A stretch of 64,000 nucleotides of DNA, from positions 17,295-81,294 of the forward strand of contig JAFUGP010000112.1 in assembly GCA_017469335.1 (NCBI GenBank), read 5' to 3'. The position numbers and the translations under genes were made by a program. Positions 26,086 through 35,304 of the stretch are shown here, one piece after another. Source of the DNA: Succinivibrio sp. (GTDB taxonomy: Bacteria; Pseudomonadota; Gammaproteobacteria; Enterobacterales; Succinivibrionaceae). How positions within the stretch are numbered: position 1 is the first letter of the stretch; every line of letters begins with the position of its first letter. The notes beneath the pieces are model-generated. The model saw only the letters and a program-made list of their open reading frames with translations. It made no database searches and was not told the origin of the DNA.

Positions 26086-28155
26086 ATGGATGACGAGATT
26101 CGGCAAGATTTTATAGTCGAAGCAGGCGAGATCATCGAGAATCTCAACGAACAGCTAGTTCAGATTGAGAAGACCCCCGATGACAATAATCTGCTAAATG
26201 CCATTTTCCGCGGCTTCCATACGGTTAAGGGCGGTGCGGGCTTCCTGCAACTGACCAATCTGGTCGAGGTCTGCCATGCCGGCGAAAACCTGTTCGATGA
26301 GCTGCGCAATGGCCGTATCGGCATGTCTCCGGAGCTGATGGACGCCATTCTGCAGGCTTATGACGAAATCAACGTGATGTTTGAGTGCGTCAAGAACGGC
26401 GAGGAAGTGCCGGAAGCACCAAAGGATCTTATCGACAAGCTCCATGATCTGGCCGCCGGCAAGATAGGCGGCGGGGCGGCCCCTGCCGAGGCTGCCGCTC
26501 CTGCCCAAGCCGCTCCGGCTCCGGCCCCCGAGCCAAAGCCGGAACCCAAACCCGAGCCCAAACCCGAGCCTAAGCCTGAACCGGCTGCGGCTGATTCCGG
26601 GTCCATCGACGATATTTCCGAGGATGAATTTGAAGCGCTGCTCGATCAGCTGCACGGCAAGGGCAAGGCTCCCGGTGAGGACGGCGATCCCGCCGCGGAT
26701 GCCACCGATGCCGATTTTGACGAGATGCTCAAGAAGGCCGAGGACGAGGTTCACAAGAAAGACGACAAAGGTGAGCTGAAGGTTGCTCCGGCCGAGGAAT
26801 ACCAAAAAGCCCAGGCCGCCGCGCCGGCCGCCCCGGCACCTGCCGCGGCTCCGGAGCCGGCTCCCGCTCCCAAACCTGCAGCTCCCGCTGCGGCGCCCAA
26901 ACCGGCCGCTCCGGCTCCGGCACCTAAGGCCGCCGCAGCCGCCAAACCTGCCGCCGCCGCGGCAGCCGAGGCCGATACCACCGTGCGTGTGGAGTCCAAG
27001 GTGCTCGATGACATCATGAACATGGCAGGTGAGCTGGTGCTGGTGCGCAACCGACTGGTCAATATGGTGTCGCGTCGTGCCGATCACGAGCTGACCAAGG
27101 CCATCGCCAATTTGGACGTCATCACCGGCGATCTGCAAAACGCGGTGATGAAGACCCGTCTGCAGCCGGTGAAGAAGGTGTTCGGCCGCTTCCCGCGCGT
27201 GGTACGCGATTTGGCCCGCAAGCTGGGCAAGAAGATTGAGCTGCGCATGGAGGGTGAGGATACCGAGCTCGACAAGAACCTGGTGGACGCTCTGGCCGAT
27301 CCCATGGTGCACATGGTGCGCAACTGCTGCGACCATGGCATTGAGATGCCCGCCGAGCGTGTGGCCGCCGGCAAGCCGGAGACCGGGGTGGTGCTGTTGG
27401 CCGCCTCGCAGCAGGGCGATCATATTCTGCTGCAGATCTCCGATGACGGAGCCGGTATGGATCCGGATGTGCTTAGGGCCGTGGCGGTGCGCAAGGGCGT
27501 GCTCGATCAGGCCAGCGCCGAGCGTCTGTCCGATGCCGATGCCTTAAACCTGATTTTTGCCCCGGGGTTTTCGACCAATACCGTGGTGACTGATATTTCC
27601 GGCCGCGGTGTGGGTATGGACGTGGTGAAGACCAACATAGCCAAGTTAAACGGCTCGGTGCGGGTGCTCAGCGATTTCGGCAAGGGTACCACCATCGAAA
27701 TCAAGGTGCCGCTGACTCTGGCCATTCTGCCCACGCTGATGATTTCCCTGTCCAAGCGCTCCTTCGCGCTGCCGTTGACCTCGGTCTCCGAGATCTTCTA
27801 CATCAGCCTGGAGTCCATGCGTAACGTGGACGGTCTCAACACCATCGTGATCAGAGACAAAGCCATCCCGCTGTTCTTCCTCAAGCAGTGGTTTGAGAAC
27901 GCGCCGGTCACCGATTACATCAAACGCAAGGCTCATGTGGTGTTGGTACAGGTTTCGGCCTCGCAGCTGGTGGGCTTTGTGGTCGATGAGCTCATCGGAC
28001 AGGAAGAGGTGGTGATCAAGCCTCTGGACAGCATCCTCAACCATACCCCGGGTATGGCGGGCGCCACCATTACCTCCGACGGCAGCATCGCGCTGATTCT
28101 GGATATTCCGGGACTGATGAGGGCCTACGCTCACAAGACCATGGAGCGCTTCTAG
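26086..28155 (+). CDS. cheA: Chemotaxis histidine kinase CheA
   Basis: 689 residues. The P1 phosphotransfer domain carries the phospho-histidine H45 in FHTVKGGAGF. Instead of a recognisable P2 domain, residues about 125-305 are Pro/Ala/Glu/Lys-rich, with an EPKPEPKPEP repeat and acidic islands. P3 (dimerisation) begins near 305, the P4 kinase contains MVRNCCDHGIE, DDGAGMD and GRGVGMDVVK, and the P5 CheW-like domain occupies the C-terminus. It phosphorylates CheY and CheB. The long flexible linker is like polar-flagellate CheA, but here it is strongly low-complexity. Confidence 0.96.
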   Translation: MDDEIRQDFIVEAGEIIENLNEQLVQIEKTPDDNNLLNAIFRGFHTVKGGAGFLQLTNLVEVCHAGENLFDELRNGRIGMSPELMDAILQAYDEINVMFECVKNGEEVPEAPKDLIDKLHDLAAGKIGGGAAPAEAAAPAQAAPAPAPEPKPEPKPEPKPEPKPEPAAADSGSIDDISEDEFEALLDQLHGKGKAPGEDGDPAADATDADFDEMLKKAEDEVHKKDDKGELKVAPAEEYQKAQAAAPAAPAPAAAPEPAPAPKPAAPAAAPKPAAPAPAPKAAAAAKPAAAAAAEADTTVRVESKVLDDIMNMAGELVLVRNRLVNMVSRRADHELTKAIANLDVITGDLQNAVMKTRLQPVKKVFGRFPRVVRDLARKLGKKIELRMEGEDTELDKNLVDALADPMVHMVRNCCDHGIEMPAERVAAGKPETGVVLLAASQQGDHILLQISDDGAGMDPDVLRAVAVRKGVLDQASAERLSDADALNLIFAPGFSTNTVVTDISGRGVGMDVVKTNIAKLNGSVRVLSDFGKGTTIEIKVPLTLAILPTLMISLSKRSFALPLTSVSEIFYISLESMRNVDGLNTIVIRDKAIPLFFLKQWFENAPVTDYIKRKAHVVLVQVSASQLVGFVVDELIGQEEVVIKPLDSILNHTPGMAGATITSDGSIALILDIPGLMRAYAHKTMERF
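26530..26583 (+). repeat. Tandem Pro-Lys-Pro-Glu codon repeat in cheA
   Basis: A 12-base unit coding for E/K-P repeats (EPKPEPKP...) is repeated about four times within the cheA linker. It is prone to length change by slippage. Confidence 0.7.
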
Positions 28156-28197
28156 TTTCATTGTTTTAGTAATAGCTATGCATCAAGAGACATAACT

Positions 28198-29457
28198 ATG
28201 GCAATCAAAGTATTAATTGTTGATGACTCAAGCTTTTTCAGAAAGCGTCTGACTGAAATTATCAATGCCGACACGACCATGGAGGTTTGTGGAGAGGCCA
28301 AGGACGGCAAGGAGGGCGTGGATCTGACCTTGAGACTGCGGCCGGATGTCATCACCATGGACGTGGAAATGCCGGTAATGGACGGCATAACCGCAGTGCA
28401 GGAGATCATGAAGAAGGCCCCTACGCCCATCCTGATGTTCTCCTCTCTGACGTATGAGGGTGCCAACTCGACCTTCAAGGCCTTAGAAGCCGGTGCGGTC
28501 GATTACATGCCCAAGAATTTCGATGATATCGCCCATCGTCGCGAGGATGCCTTAAAGACTCTGCGCGATACCATCAAGGCGGTGTCCCGCAGCCGGGTGC
28601 GCGGTTTTGTGCCGCGTCCGGCCGCCGCCGTGCCTGCCGCCCGTCCTGCGGCTGCCCCCGCCGCCACGACCGCGCGTCCCTTAGGCGGCACCGCGCCTGC
28701 CGCGCCTAAGGCTGCGGTGGCGCCCACAGTGCAGGCCACGACGCCTTCACGCTTAAACGGGGCGGCCATCGGCGAGTTCAACCGCATTCACAGCATGCTC
28801 AGCAATGATCAGGGTACGCCTGCTGCGGCCCGCAAGTTTTCCTTCGGCGATCACTCCGATGAGACCACGATGTTCAAGCGCTCGGGCAAGACCCATCAGC
28901 TGGTGGCCATCGGCAGTTCCACCGGCGGCCCGATTGCCCTGCAGCAGATTATTCCCAAGCTACCCAAGCTCAATGTGCCGGTGGTCATCGTACAGCATAT
29001 GCCGGCCTCCTTTACCACCACCTTTGCGCAGCGTCTCGACGGGATCTCACAGCTGCATGTGGTGGAAGCAAAAGACGGTGACGTGCTGCAGCCTGGCGTG
29101 TGCTACATCGCCCCGGGCGGCATGCAGATGATTTTCGAGCGCCAGGGCATGAGCGCACGGGTTCACATTCTCAAGGATACGGGCAAGAAGGTGTCCTATA
29201 ACCCCTGTGTGGATGTGTCCTTCGCTTCGCTGGCCGGTATTTACGGCGGCAAGGTGCTGGCCATGATCCTCACCGGCATGGGCTCGGACGGATGCGAGGG
29301 CTGCCGGATGCTCAAGCAGAAGGGCTCGGTGATCTGGGCACAGAATGAGGAGAGCTGCGTGGTGTACGGCATGCCGCAGGCCATCGTCAACGCGGGCGTG
29401 GCCGATCTGGTGCTGCCGCTCGATGAAATCGCAGCTGACATTGTCAAGGAGTTCTGA
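28198..29457 (+). CDS. cheB: Chemotaxis methylesterase CheB
   Basis: 419 residues, longer than the usual 350. Receiver domain with DDSSFFRKRL and phospho-site in TMDVEMPVMDG, then an Ala/Pro-rich linker at about 140-215, then the methylesterase domain with catalytic Ser in AIGSSTGGP, His in VQHMPASFT and Asp in LTGMGSDG. It demethylates chemoreceptors for adaptation. The linker expansion accounts for the extra length. Confidence 0.95.
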   Translation: MAIKVLIVDDSSFFRKRLTEIINADTTMEVCGEAKDGKEGVDLTLRLRPDVITMDVEMPVMDGITAVQEIMKKAPTPILMFSSLTYEGANSTFKALEAGAVDYMPKNFDDIAHRREDALKTLRDTIKAVSRSRVRGFVPRPAAAVPAARPAAAPAATTARPLGGTAPAAPKAAVAPTVQATTPSRLNGAAIGEFNRIHSMLSNDQGTPAAARKFSFGDHSDETTMFKRSGKTHQLVAIGSSTGGPIALQQIIPKLPKLNVPVVIVQHMPASFTTTFAQRLDGISQLHVVEAKDGDVLQPGVCYIAPGGMQMIFERQGMSARVHILKDTGKKVSYNPCVDVSFASLAGIYGGKVLAMILTGMGSDGCEGCRMLKQKGSVIWAQNEESCVVYGMPQAIVNAGVADLVLPLDEIAADIVKEF

Positions 29458-29480
29458 CAGGGCGCGTACCACATTTTAGC

Positions 29481-29499
29481 GGCGGCCTAAGCCGCCTTT
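29481..29499 (+). terminator. GC-rich hairpin between cheB and motC
   Basis: GGCGGC-ctaa-GCCGCC (29481-29496) is followed by TTTG. The T-run is short, so it may only attenuate between the che and mot parts of the cluster. Confidence 0.35.
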
Positions 29500-29514
29500 G
29501 CAAGAGAGCGGAGC

Positions 29515-30264
29515 ATGAACTTTTTAGGTGTACTCGTCGGCATTGGCTGCATCATCACGTCCATGATGCTGGAGGGAACATCCCCCGGCATCCTGCTCAA
29601 TGTCCCGGCCTTCCTGGTGGTGTGCGGCGCCGCTTTCGGCGCCTGCATGGTGCAGTTCGCGCTGCCCGTGATTATCGGTGCCCTCAAGTGCTTCATCTGG
29701 ATCATCGCTCCGCCGCATATCAATTTCGACGCTCAGGTGGAACTGCTTATCAGCATGGCCACCACGGCCAGACAGCAGGGCCTGCTGGCGCTTGAAAATT
29801 CCATCGGCTCGGCCAATGATGATTTCACCCGCGACGGTATTCAGATGGTGGTGGACGGTGTGGACAAGGAGAGCCTGCAGGCTCTGCTGGAAAACGCCAT
29901 TGCCATTGAGCAGGAAAAATTAGAGCCCTGCGCCAAGTTCTGGGAAACCATGGGTGGTTACGCGCCGACCATGGGCATCATCGGCGCCGTGCTCGGTCTT
30001 ATCCACGCCATGACCCTGCTCGAACGTCCTGATCTGCTCGGTCCTGCCGTGGCCGTGGCCTTCGTGGCCACCATTTACGGACTGATTTTGGCCAATCTGA
30101 TCTCAATTCCCTCGGGTAACCGCATTAAGACCATTCTGGGCGAACAGGCCCTCTACAAGATGATGACCTTGGAGGGGCTGGTATCCATCGCCTCCGGTGA
30201 GAACTCCATGATGCTCAAGCGGCGTATGGCGGTCTACACCGGCAAGTCCGCTGAAGGTGGTTAG
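29515..30264 (+). CDS. motC: Flagellar stator protein MotA/PomA family (MotC type)
   Basis: 249 residues with four predicted membrane helices. Start MNFLGVLVGIGCIITSMMLEG and the C-terminal pair around GGYAPTMGIIGAVLGL are the stator signature. With MotD it forms the ion channel that drives the motor. The position after cheB and before a MotB-like gene matches motC-motD of Pseudomonas, where a second motAB set exists elsewhere; that cannot be checked here. Confidence 0.9.
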   Translation: MNFLGVLVGIGCIITSMMLEGTSPGILLNVPAFLVVCGAAFGACMVQFALPVIIGALKCFIWIIAPPHINFDAQVELLISMATTARQQGLLALENSIGSANDDFTRDGIQMVVDGVDKESLQALLENAIAIEQEKLEPCAKFWETMGGYAPTMGIIGAVLGLIHAMTLLERPDLLGPAVAVAFVATIYGLILANLISIPSGNRIKTILGEQALYKMMTLEGLVSIASGENSMMLKRRMAVYTGKSAEGG

Positions 30265-30269
30265 CCCCT

Positions 30270-31466
30270 ATGGCCGTAAAGAAGAAGCCGCCAGAGCCCG
30301 AAAACCTTGAACGGTGGATGGTATCCTACGCTGACTTCATGACTCTGCTCTTTGCGGTGTTCGTGGTGCTTTACGCCACCGCCATGTCCAAGCAGTCAGA
30401 AGCCAAGTCAATGATGCAGTCGATTGCGCAGGCTTTTTCCCAAAGCATTATCAGTAATATGGGCGGTATGCTGGTGGTACCGGGCAACCTCTCTGCCCAG
30501 ATGAACAATGAGGCTGAGAACTCCTCGAGCGAGCAGAGCTCTGAATCCCAGACCGACAACCGGCAGATCGTGGAAAACGGCGGTCTGATGATGAGCTTCA
30601 TGACCACTCAGACCACCTCTCAAAGCACGGTTTCGGAGGACGACACTTCCGGGTCGGACACCAATGAGAACGGACAGAACGTAGCCGATTCCACCACCTC
30701 CTCGGGCGAGTTGATCGCCGCTGACATACGCGAGTCCAAGCAGGCTCAGCACTCCCAGGATCCCACCGGCGGCTCTGACAGCGGGCGCGGCGGCTTTACC
30801 CCCGGCGGCGATGCCGACAAGGTAGCTGACGGTGGTCTGACCAACAACATTGCCGATCATATGGGCGAGGGACAGCGCGGTTTCCCCTTTGACGCGGTCA
30901 AAAAATCCATCTCCGATGCCATCGCCGAACTAGGCGAAAACTCCAACATCGCTTTTGAGGAAGACGCCCACTGGCTGACCATCAACATCAGCTCAGGCAT
31001 GCTTTTTGCCGAGGGCAGCGCCTCGATTTTAAGCGCCTCCCGGCCCCTGATTGCCAAGATTGCCATTGCCCTGACCTCCATTAACAATTACGTGCGGGTG
31101 CGCGGTTATACCGACAACCGCTTCATTCCCAACGGCATCTTCAAAAACAGCTGGGATCTGTCGGCGGCCCGTGCCATGAGTGTACTCAACGAGTTGCAGA
31201 ACGACGGTCTCAACCCGCGTCGTCTGGCGGTGGAAGCCTACGGCGAGTTCTCACCCTTCGTGTCCAATGCCACGGCTGCCGGCCGCGCCCGCAACCGGCG
31301 CGTGGTGATTGCCATTTCCCGTTATGCCATGGTGCGCTCGGAACTGCCGGTGGTGGAAGGCTTCGGCGGCGGTACCTATGAGGAGAAAATGGACCGGGCC
31401 GGCAGCGGCCAGGTGGATATCGTGCACAGCGATGAGAACGGCATACGACTGGAATTTCGTAATTAA
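30270..31466 (+). CDS. motD: Flagellar stator protein MotB family (MotD type) with long linker
   Basis: 398 residues, about 100 more than usual. One N-terminal helix carries the ion-binding aspartate D22 in WMVSYADFMTLLFAVFVVLYA. Residues about 85-205 are Ser/Thr/Gly/Gln-rich and apparently disordered. The OmpA-like peptidoglycan-binding domain follows, with YTDNRFIPNG, NSWDLSAARA and NRRVVIAI. It anchors the stator to the cell wall; the expanded linker could span a wider periplasm. It starts 5 bp after motC. Confidence 0.9.
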   Translation: MAVKKKPPEPENLERWMVSYADFMTLLFAVFVVLYATAMSKQSEAKSMMQSIAQAFSQSIISNMGGMLVVPGNLSAQMNNEAENSSSEQSSESQTDNRQIVENGGLMMSFMTTQTTSQSTVSEDDTSGSDTNENGQNVADSTTSSGELIAADIRESKQAQHSQDPTGGSDSGRGGFTPGGDADKVADGGLTNNIADHMGEGQRGFPFDAVKKSISDAIAELGENSNIAFEEDAHWLTINISSGMLFAEGSASILSASRPLIAKIAIALTSINNYVRVRGYTDNRFIPNGIFKNSWDLSAARAMSVLNELQNDGLNPRRLAVEAYGEFSPFVSNATAAGRARNRRVVIAISRYAMVRSELPVVEGFGGGTYEEKMDRAGSGQVDIVHSDENGIRLEFRN

Positions 31467-31476
31467 GGAGCGCAGG

Positions 31477-32403
31477 GTGCTGATATGGTCAATTGCCAGC
31501 CAGAAGGGCGGCGTAGGTAAAACCACGACGGTGGCTTCACTGGCCGGGTGGTTGCAGCGCGAGCATCTGCGCGTGCTGGTCATCGACACAGATCCGCATG
31601 CTTCCCTGACCGGCTATCTGGGATTTGAGGACGAGGGACTGGATTACAATCTTTACGATCTCTATTCGGCCAAACAGCTCAGTCGCGAGAATGTGCTGCG
31701 CACCATCACGCATACGCGTTTTCCCGGTCTGGACATCATCGGCTCCACCATGGCCTTGGCCACCATCGACCGGCAGCTCTCCGGCAGGGTGGGCGTGGGA
31801 CGCATTCTCTCCAAGTCACTGCAGTTGGTCGAGGACTGTTATGACGTGGTGCTGGTAGACTGCCCGCCGGTGCTCGGCGCGCTGATGGTCAATGCCTTAG
31901 TGGCCAGCACTACCATTCTGGTACCGACTCAGACCGAGTTTCTGGCTCTCAAAGGCTTGGAAGGCATGGTGAGAACCTTCAGGATCATGCACAACGCCGA
32001 TCCGGGTTACGTCAGCAACTTCTTTATCGTCCCCACCATGTATGACAAGCGCACCAAGGCCTCGCAAAACAGCCTTGAGTATCTGCGCGCCCACTACAAC
32101 ACTTCCATGTGGGCAGATGTGATCCCGGTGGATACCCTGTTTCGGGAGTCCAGCCAGAAGGGTGTGCCCATCCCCATGATGGATGATAAATGCCGCGGCG
32201 CTCAGGCCTATCGACAGCTGCTGCTGGCACTTATTGAGCGTGAACTCAGAAACAACCGCGATCTGGTGTCGCCGGCAGTGGCCGCCATTATCACTGTTGA
32301 CGACGAGGACGGTGAGACCCACCAGAAAGAAGAAGGCGATCCGCTGGCCGAATCCATGGGGGCCATGATGGAGGAACAGCCGTCTGCCGGGGAGGGTGCA
32401 TAA
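31477..32403 (+). CDS. parC: ParA-like ATPase of the chemotaxis cluster (ParC type)
   Basis: 308 residues from a GTG at 31477, 6 bases after AAGGAG; the longer open frame upstream overlaps motD out of frame. Deviant Walker A KGGVGKTT at about residues 10-17, then DTDPHASLTGYLG and DCPPVLGALMVNALVAS. In Vibrio and Pseudomonas the homologue places chemotaxis arrays at the pole and acts with ParP, encoded next. The symbol follows the Vibrio ParC name and is unrelated to topoisomerase IV. Confidence 0.88.
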   Translation: MLIWSIASQKGGVGKTTTVASLAGWLQREHLRVLVIDTDPHASLTGYLGFEDEGLDYNLYDLYSAKQLSRENVLRTITHTRFPGLDIIGSTMALATIDRQLSGRVGVGRILSKSLQLVEDCYDVVLVDCPPVLGALMVNALVASTTILVPTQTEFLALKGLEGMVRTFRIMHNADPGYVSNFFIVPTMYDKRTKASQNSLEYLRAHYNTSMWADVIPVDTLFRESSQKGVPIPMMDDKCRGAQAYRQLLLALIERELRNNRDLVSPAVAAIITVDDEDGETHQKEEGDPLAESMGAMMEEQPSAGEGA

Positions 32404-33788
32404 TGTCCTTTCGTCATTACGACCGCGAAGAGGAGACCCTCATCGCCTACTTCAAGCAGATGCTTGATGAGACGGCTGCTTTAGATGAGGAAGAGCCTGT
32501 CATTCCCGAGGTGCAGAGTGCGCCGACACCGCGAGTGAGCACGCAGGAGCAGGCGGCAAGTGTTGCGCCGGCAGCGCCGCCTCAGAGCGAACCTCAAAGG
32601 CCCGCCGCTGTCACGACTCAGGAGGCTGTCGCGGAGCAGACACCCGCTTTGGAAGAGAGCGGGCCGCAGGAAATTCCCGTAGACTCCTTGAGTGTGAAAG
32701 ATCTCAGTGCGCGCGGTCCGGAGGGCGAGACTGAGAGTGTTGCAAAGAGCGCAGTAACCCAGGATGCCGCCTCAGCCGCGGCGCAAGATGCAGCCACATC
32801 TGAGCTGGCAGCAGCAGGTGAGATTGAAGTTGAGAGAGGGACAGAAATCGGGGTTGCTGCTGAAGTCGAAACCAGCCCCGAGAGCGTGCCGGTTGAAGAC
32901 GGTCCAAAGACGGCTGCCTCAGACACTCAGGAGCCTGCCTTGGACTTGCCTGTTGAGGATAACTGGCAGGAGGACGCGGAGGGAGACTATTCCGAGCCGG
33001 CTGAACCTTACTATGCCCAGGACGGCGATCCGCGCACAGCACAAGATTACGAACCGCTGACCCCGCAGCTGCAGGTGCAGACGGCCAGCGTCACCGAGCA
33101 GCGGCCATATCAGGAAGGCTCCAGCCTGCAGTCGCTCCTGGAGTCCGTGCAGCCGCATACCGCCACCGTTGAGGAGCCCCAGACTGCCACCGTCACCCAG
33201 ACAGCGGAAGAGACTGAGGTACAGACGGCGGAAGCTGAGCCCGTCGTCGAGCAGGAAGTGCAAAGTGAGGTCACACAGACCGCGCAGATTGAGGTTCAAG
33301 AGCAGGCCCCGGCCAAAGACGCCGCTTTCGAGTGGGAGAACATAGAGACTCAGGAGGATTTTCAGGCACTGTTCTTCTTGGTCAAGGGCGTGCGATTTGC
33401 CGTGCCGCTGGTCGACCTGGGCGGTATTTTCGAGATGGAAAAGCTCACCCCGCTGTTCGGCAAGCCTCACTGGTATAAAGGCATGGCCGACATCCGCGGG
33501 CGCAAGATTAATGTGGTGGATACGTTGAGCTGGGTCAAGCCGGGATTTACCGACGGCGGGGATTACCGTTATATGATCCTACTGGGCACCAGCATGTGGG
33601 CCGTAGGCTGCGATGTGTTGGAGGGCAACAAAATCCTCAACCGCGACCACGTAAAGTGGCGTCAGAGCGCGGGGAATCGGCCCTGGCTGGCGGGCATCGT
33701 CAAAGAGGAAATGTGTGCCCTGTTGCATGTGGATGCACTGATCTCCATGTTTGAGAAAGGCTTCGATTTGAAAACTCTGCCACAGTAA
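32403..33788 (+). CDS. parP: CheW-like polar array protein (ParP type)
   Basis: 461 residues; its start overlaps the ParC stop (TAATG). The first 310 residues are acidic, Gln/Ala/Thr-rich and low-complexity, with recurrent VQTAE/VTQTA stretches. The C-terminal CheW-like domain starts near 320 (FQALFFLVKGVRFAVPL) and corresponds to the array-integration domain of ParP, which links ParC to CheA and receptors. The N-terminal region is unusually long. Confidence 0.85.
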   Translation: MSFRHYDREEETLIAYFKQMLDETAALDEEEPVIPEVQSAPTPRVSTQEQAASVAPAAPPQSEPQRPAAVTTQEAVAEQTPALEESGPQEIPVDSLSVKDLSARGPEGETESVAKSAVTQDAASAAAQDAATSELAAAGEIEVERGTEIGVAAEVETSPESVPVEDGPKTAASDTQEPALDLPVEDNWQEDAEGDYSEPAEPYYAQDGDPRTAQDYEPLTPQLQVQTASVTEQRPYQEGSSLQSLLESVQPHTATVEEPQTATVTQTAEETEVQTAEAEPVVEQEVQSEVTQTAQIEVQEQAPAKDAAFEWENIETQEDFQALFFLVKGVRFAVPLVDLGGIFEMEKLTPLFGKPHWYKGMADIRGRKINVVDTLSWVKPGFTDGGDYRYMILLGTSMWAVGCDVLEGNKILNRDHVKWRQSAGNRPWLAGIVKEEMCALLHVDALISMFEKGFDLKTLPQ

Positions 33789-33912
33789 CGAGAGATCCGT
33801 ATAGTTTTCAGCAAATAGCGGTTATATTTTGCCTAAACCATTGTACAATGTGACATGCTCGGACTGCATGGCGATCCCGGGCGTAAATGATTAATAACGA
33901 GGAAGTTGACAG

Positions 33913-34470
33913 ATGGCTAATGAAGCACAAGCTCCAGCACCAGCTCCGGCTCAGGATGCCGGTCAGAACGCCGAGAAGAAAAGCTCCGTGATCGGAGTCA
34001 ACGGCGAGAAACAGGGCGAACTGCTGCGCTGGGTTACATTCGGTCTGGGACAGGAAGTTTACGGCGTCAACGTGATGCAGGTGCGTGAAGTGTTGCGCTA
34101 CACCGATATCGCTCCGGTGCCGGGCGCACCATCCTATGTGCTGGGCATTATCAATCTGCGCGGCAACGTGGTAACCGTGATTGATACCCGCATGCGTTTT
34201 GGTCTGCCGCCGGCTGAGGTCACTGACGATTCCCGTATCATGATCATTGAGTCCGAGAAGCACGTGGTCGGCATTCTGGTCGACACGGTGGCTGAGGTAG
34301 CCGATCTCAATACGGCTGACATCGACGATACGCCGAACGTCGGCACCGAAGAGAGCGCCAAGTTCATCAGCGGTGTCTGCAACCGTAAGGACGATCTGCT
34401 CATTCTCATCGATCTGACCAAACTTCTCACCGATCAGGAGTGGGAAGAGGTTTCCGGACTTAACCGTTAA
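33913..34470 (+). CDS. cheW: Chemotaxis coupling protein CheW
   Basis: 185 residues. An Ala/Pro-rich N-terminal tail of about 30 residues precedes the CheW fold: VTFGLGQEVYGVNVMQVREVL, PGAPSYVLGIINLRGNVVTVID, and a C-terminal LLILIDLTKLL. It couples CheA to receptors. A 124-bp gap separates it from parP; a strong hairpin follows its stop. Confidence 0.95.
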   Translation: MANEAQAPAPAPAQDAGQNAEKKSSVIGVNGEKQGELLRWVTFGLGQEVYGVNVMQVREVLRYTDIAPVPGAPSYVLGIINLRGNVVTVIDTRMRFGLPPAEVTDDSRIMIIESEKHVVGILVDTVAEVADLNTADIDDTPNVGTEESAKFISGVCNRKDDLLILIDLTKLLTDQEWEEVSGLNR

Positions 34471-34478
34471 CAGCAACG

Positions 34479-34502
34479 ACCGCCTGTTCTTGCAGGCGGT
34501 TT
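34479..34502 (+). terminator. Hairpin after cheW
   Basis: ACCGCCTG-ttcttg-CAGGCGGT is a perfect 8-bp stem starting 8 bp after the cheW stop, but only TTT follows. Partial termination is likely. Confidence 0.5.
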
Positions 34503-34544
34503 CCATCACTGCGGTGCACTGCCGCCTTCCCGAGAGAGTCAGGG

Positions 34545-35267
34545 GTGCAGACTTATTTAGATCTGTCGATGTTGTGTGTGATCGGCGGCGCTGTGGTGTT
34601 GCTGATAATCATCCTTGTCTCTTTCATTCTCAATTCCCGCCGTTGCAATGCCCTGGAAGATCGTCTTGCCAAACTCTCCTCCGAACTGCAGGCCGAAAAG
34701 GCCACCCGTATCAAGGCTCAGAGCGAGTTGGAGAGCGTCAGCCGCCGTCTGCAGGCGGCCGAACGCACCGTACAGTATCTGACGGACAATCAGCAGAGCG
34801 TCAGTGAGCGACAGGCCGAGGTGGGCGAGAAAATCAACCGCTTTACCTCACAGCTTGACAACTTCAACAGCCGCATAGAACAGCAGGATAAGACTATTGC
34901 CGAGCATACGCCGGAGAATCAGCCCATCATGGAAGCGCGCAGCATGCTGCGTCAGGGTCTGTCGGTTGATGAGGTGGCCGAACGTACCGGACTGCCCAAA
35001 AATGAGGTCGAGCTGCTTAATACGGTTCACGCTCTAAACAAAGCCATGGCCAAAACCCAGGACAGCAAGGGTGCTGAGGCTCAGGACAACCAAGGCGCTG
35101 CCGCTGCGGTCAAAGTGGTAACCGCCTCTGCCGGCACCGCCGCTTCAAGCGCCGGAGCACCGCCTGCCGCAGCCGTGGCCGCACCTTCCCACCCGGTGGC
35201 CAGCGTCAAAGCTCGCGATGCCTACGGCATACCCGGCAAGAAACAAACCCTGCGCCGTACCCGCTGA
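34545..35267 (+). CDS. DUF2802 coiled-coil membrane protein of polar flagellar clusters
   Basis: 240 residues from a GTG; an ATG at 34569 is an alternative. An N-terminal membrane helix (about 10-28) is followed by a coiled-coil (about 30-105), a small helical motif MLRQGLSVDEVAERTGLPKNEVELL near 130-155 typical of DUF2802, and an Ala-rich tail. The family regularly follows cheW in Pseudomonas and Vibrio; its function is not established. Confidence 0.75.
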   Translation: MQTYLDLSMLCVIGGAVVLLIIILVSFILNSRRCNALEDRLAKLSSELQAEKATRIKAQSELESVSRRLQAAERTVQYLTDNQQSVSERQAEVGEKINRFTSQLDNFNSRIEQQDKTIAEHTPENQPIMEARSMLRQGLSVDEVAERTGLPKNEVELLNTVHALNKAMAKTQDSKGAEAQDNQGAAAAVKVVTASAGTAASSAGAPPAAAVAAPSHPVASVKARDAYGIPGKKQTLRRTR

Positions 35268-35304
35268 GGCTGCCCTCAGTTCTGCACTTGTGAGGTGCAA
35301 TCCC

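Noticed and set aside
26530..26583. CRISPR-like or satellite repeat
   Set aside because: Short in-frame Pro/Glu/Lys codon repeats within cheA with no spacers; it is a protein linker.
26194..27423. Long antisense reading frame of 409 codons opposite cheA
   Set aside because: Gly/His/Arg-rich shadow caused by the GC-skewed cheA codons; no Shine-Dalgarno or family features.
31309..31476. N-terminal extension of the ParA-like protein into motD
   Set aside because: The 56 extra residues are an out-of-frame translation of motD; the GTG at 31477 has a proper AAGGAG.
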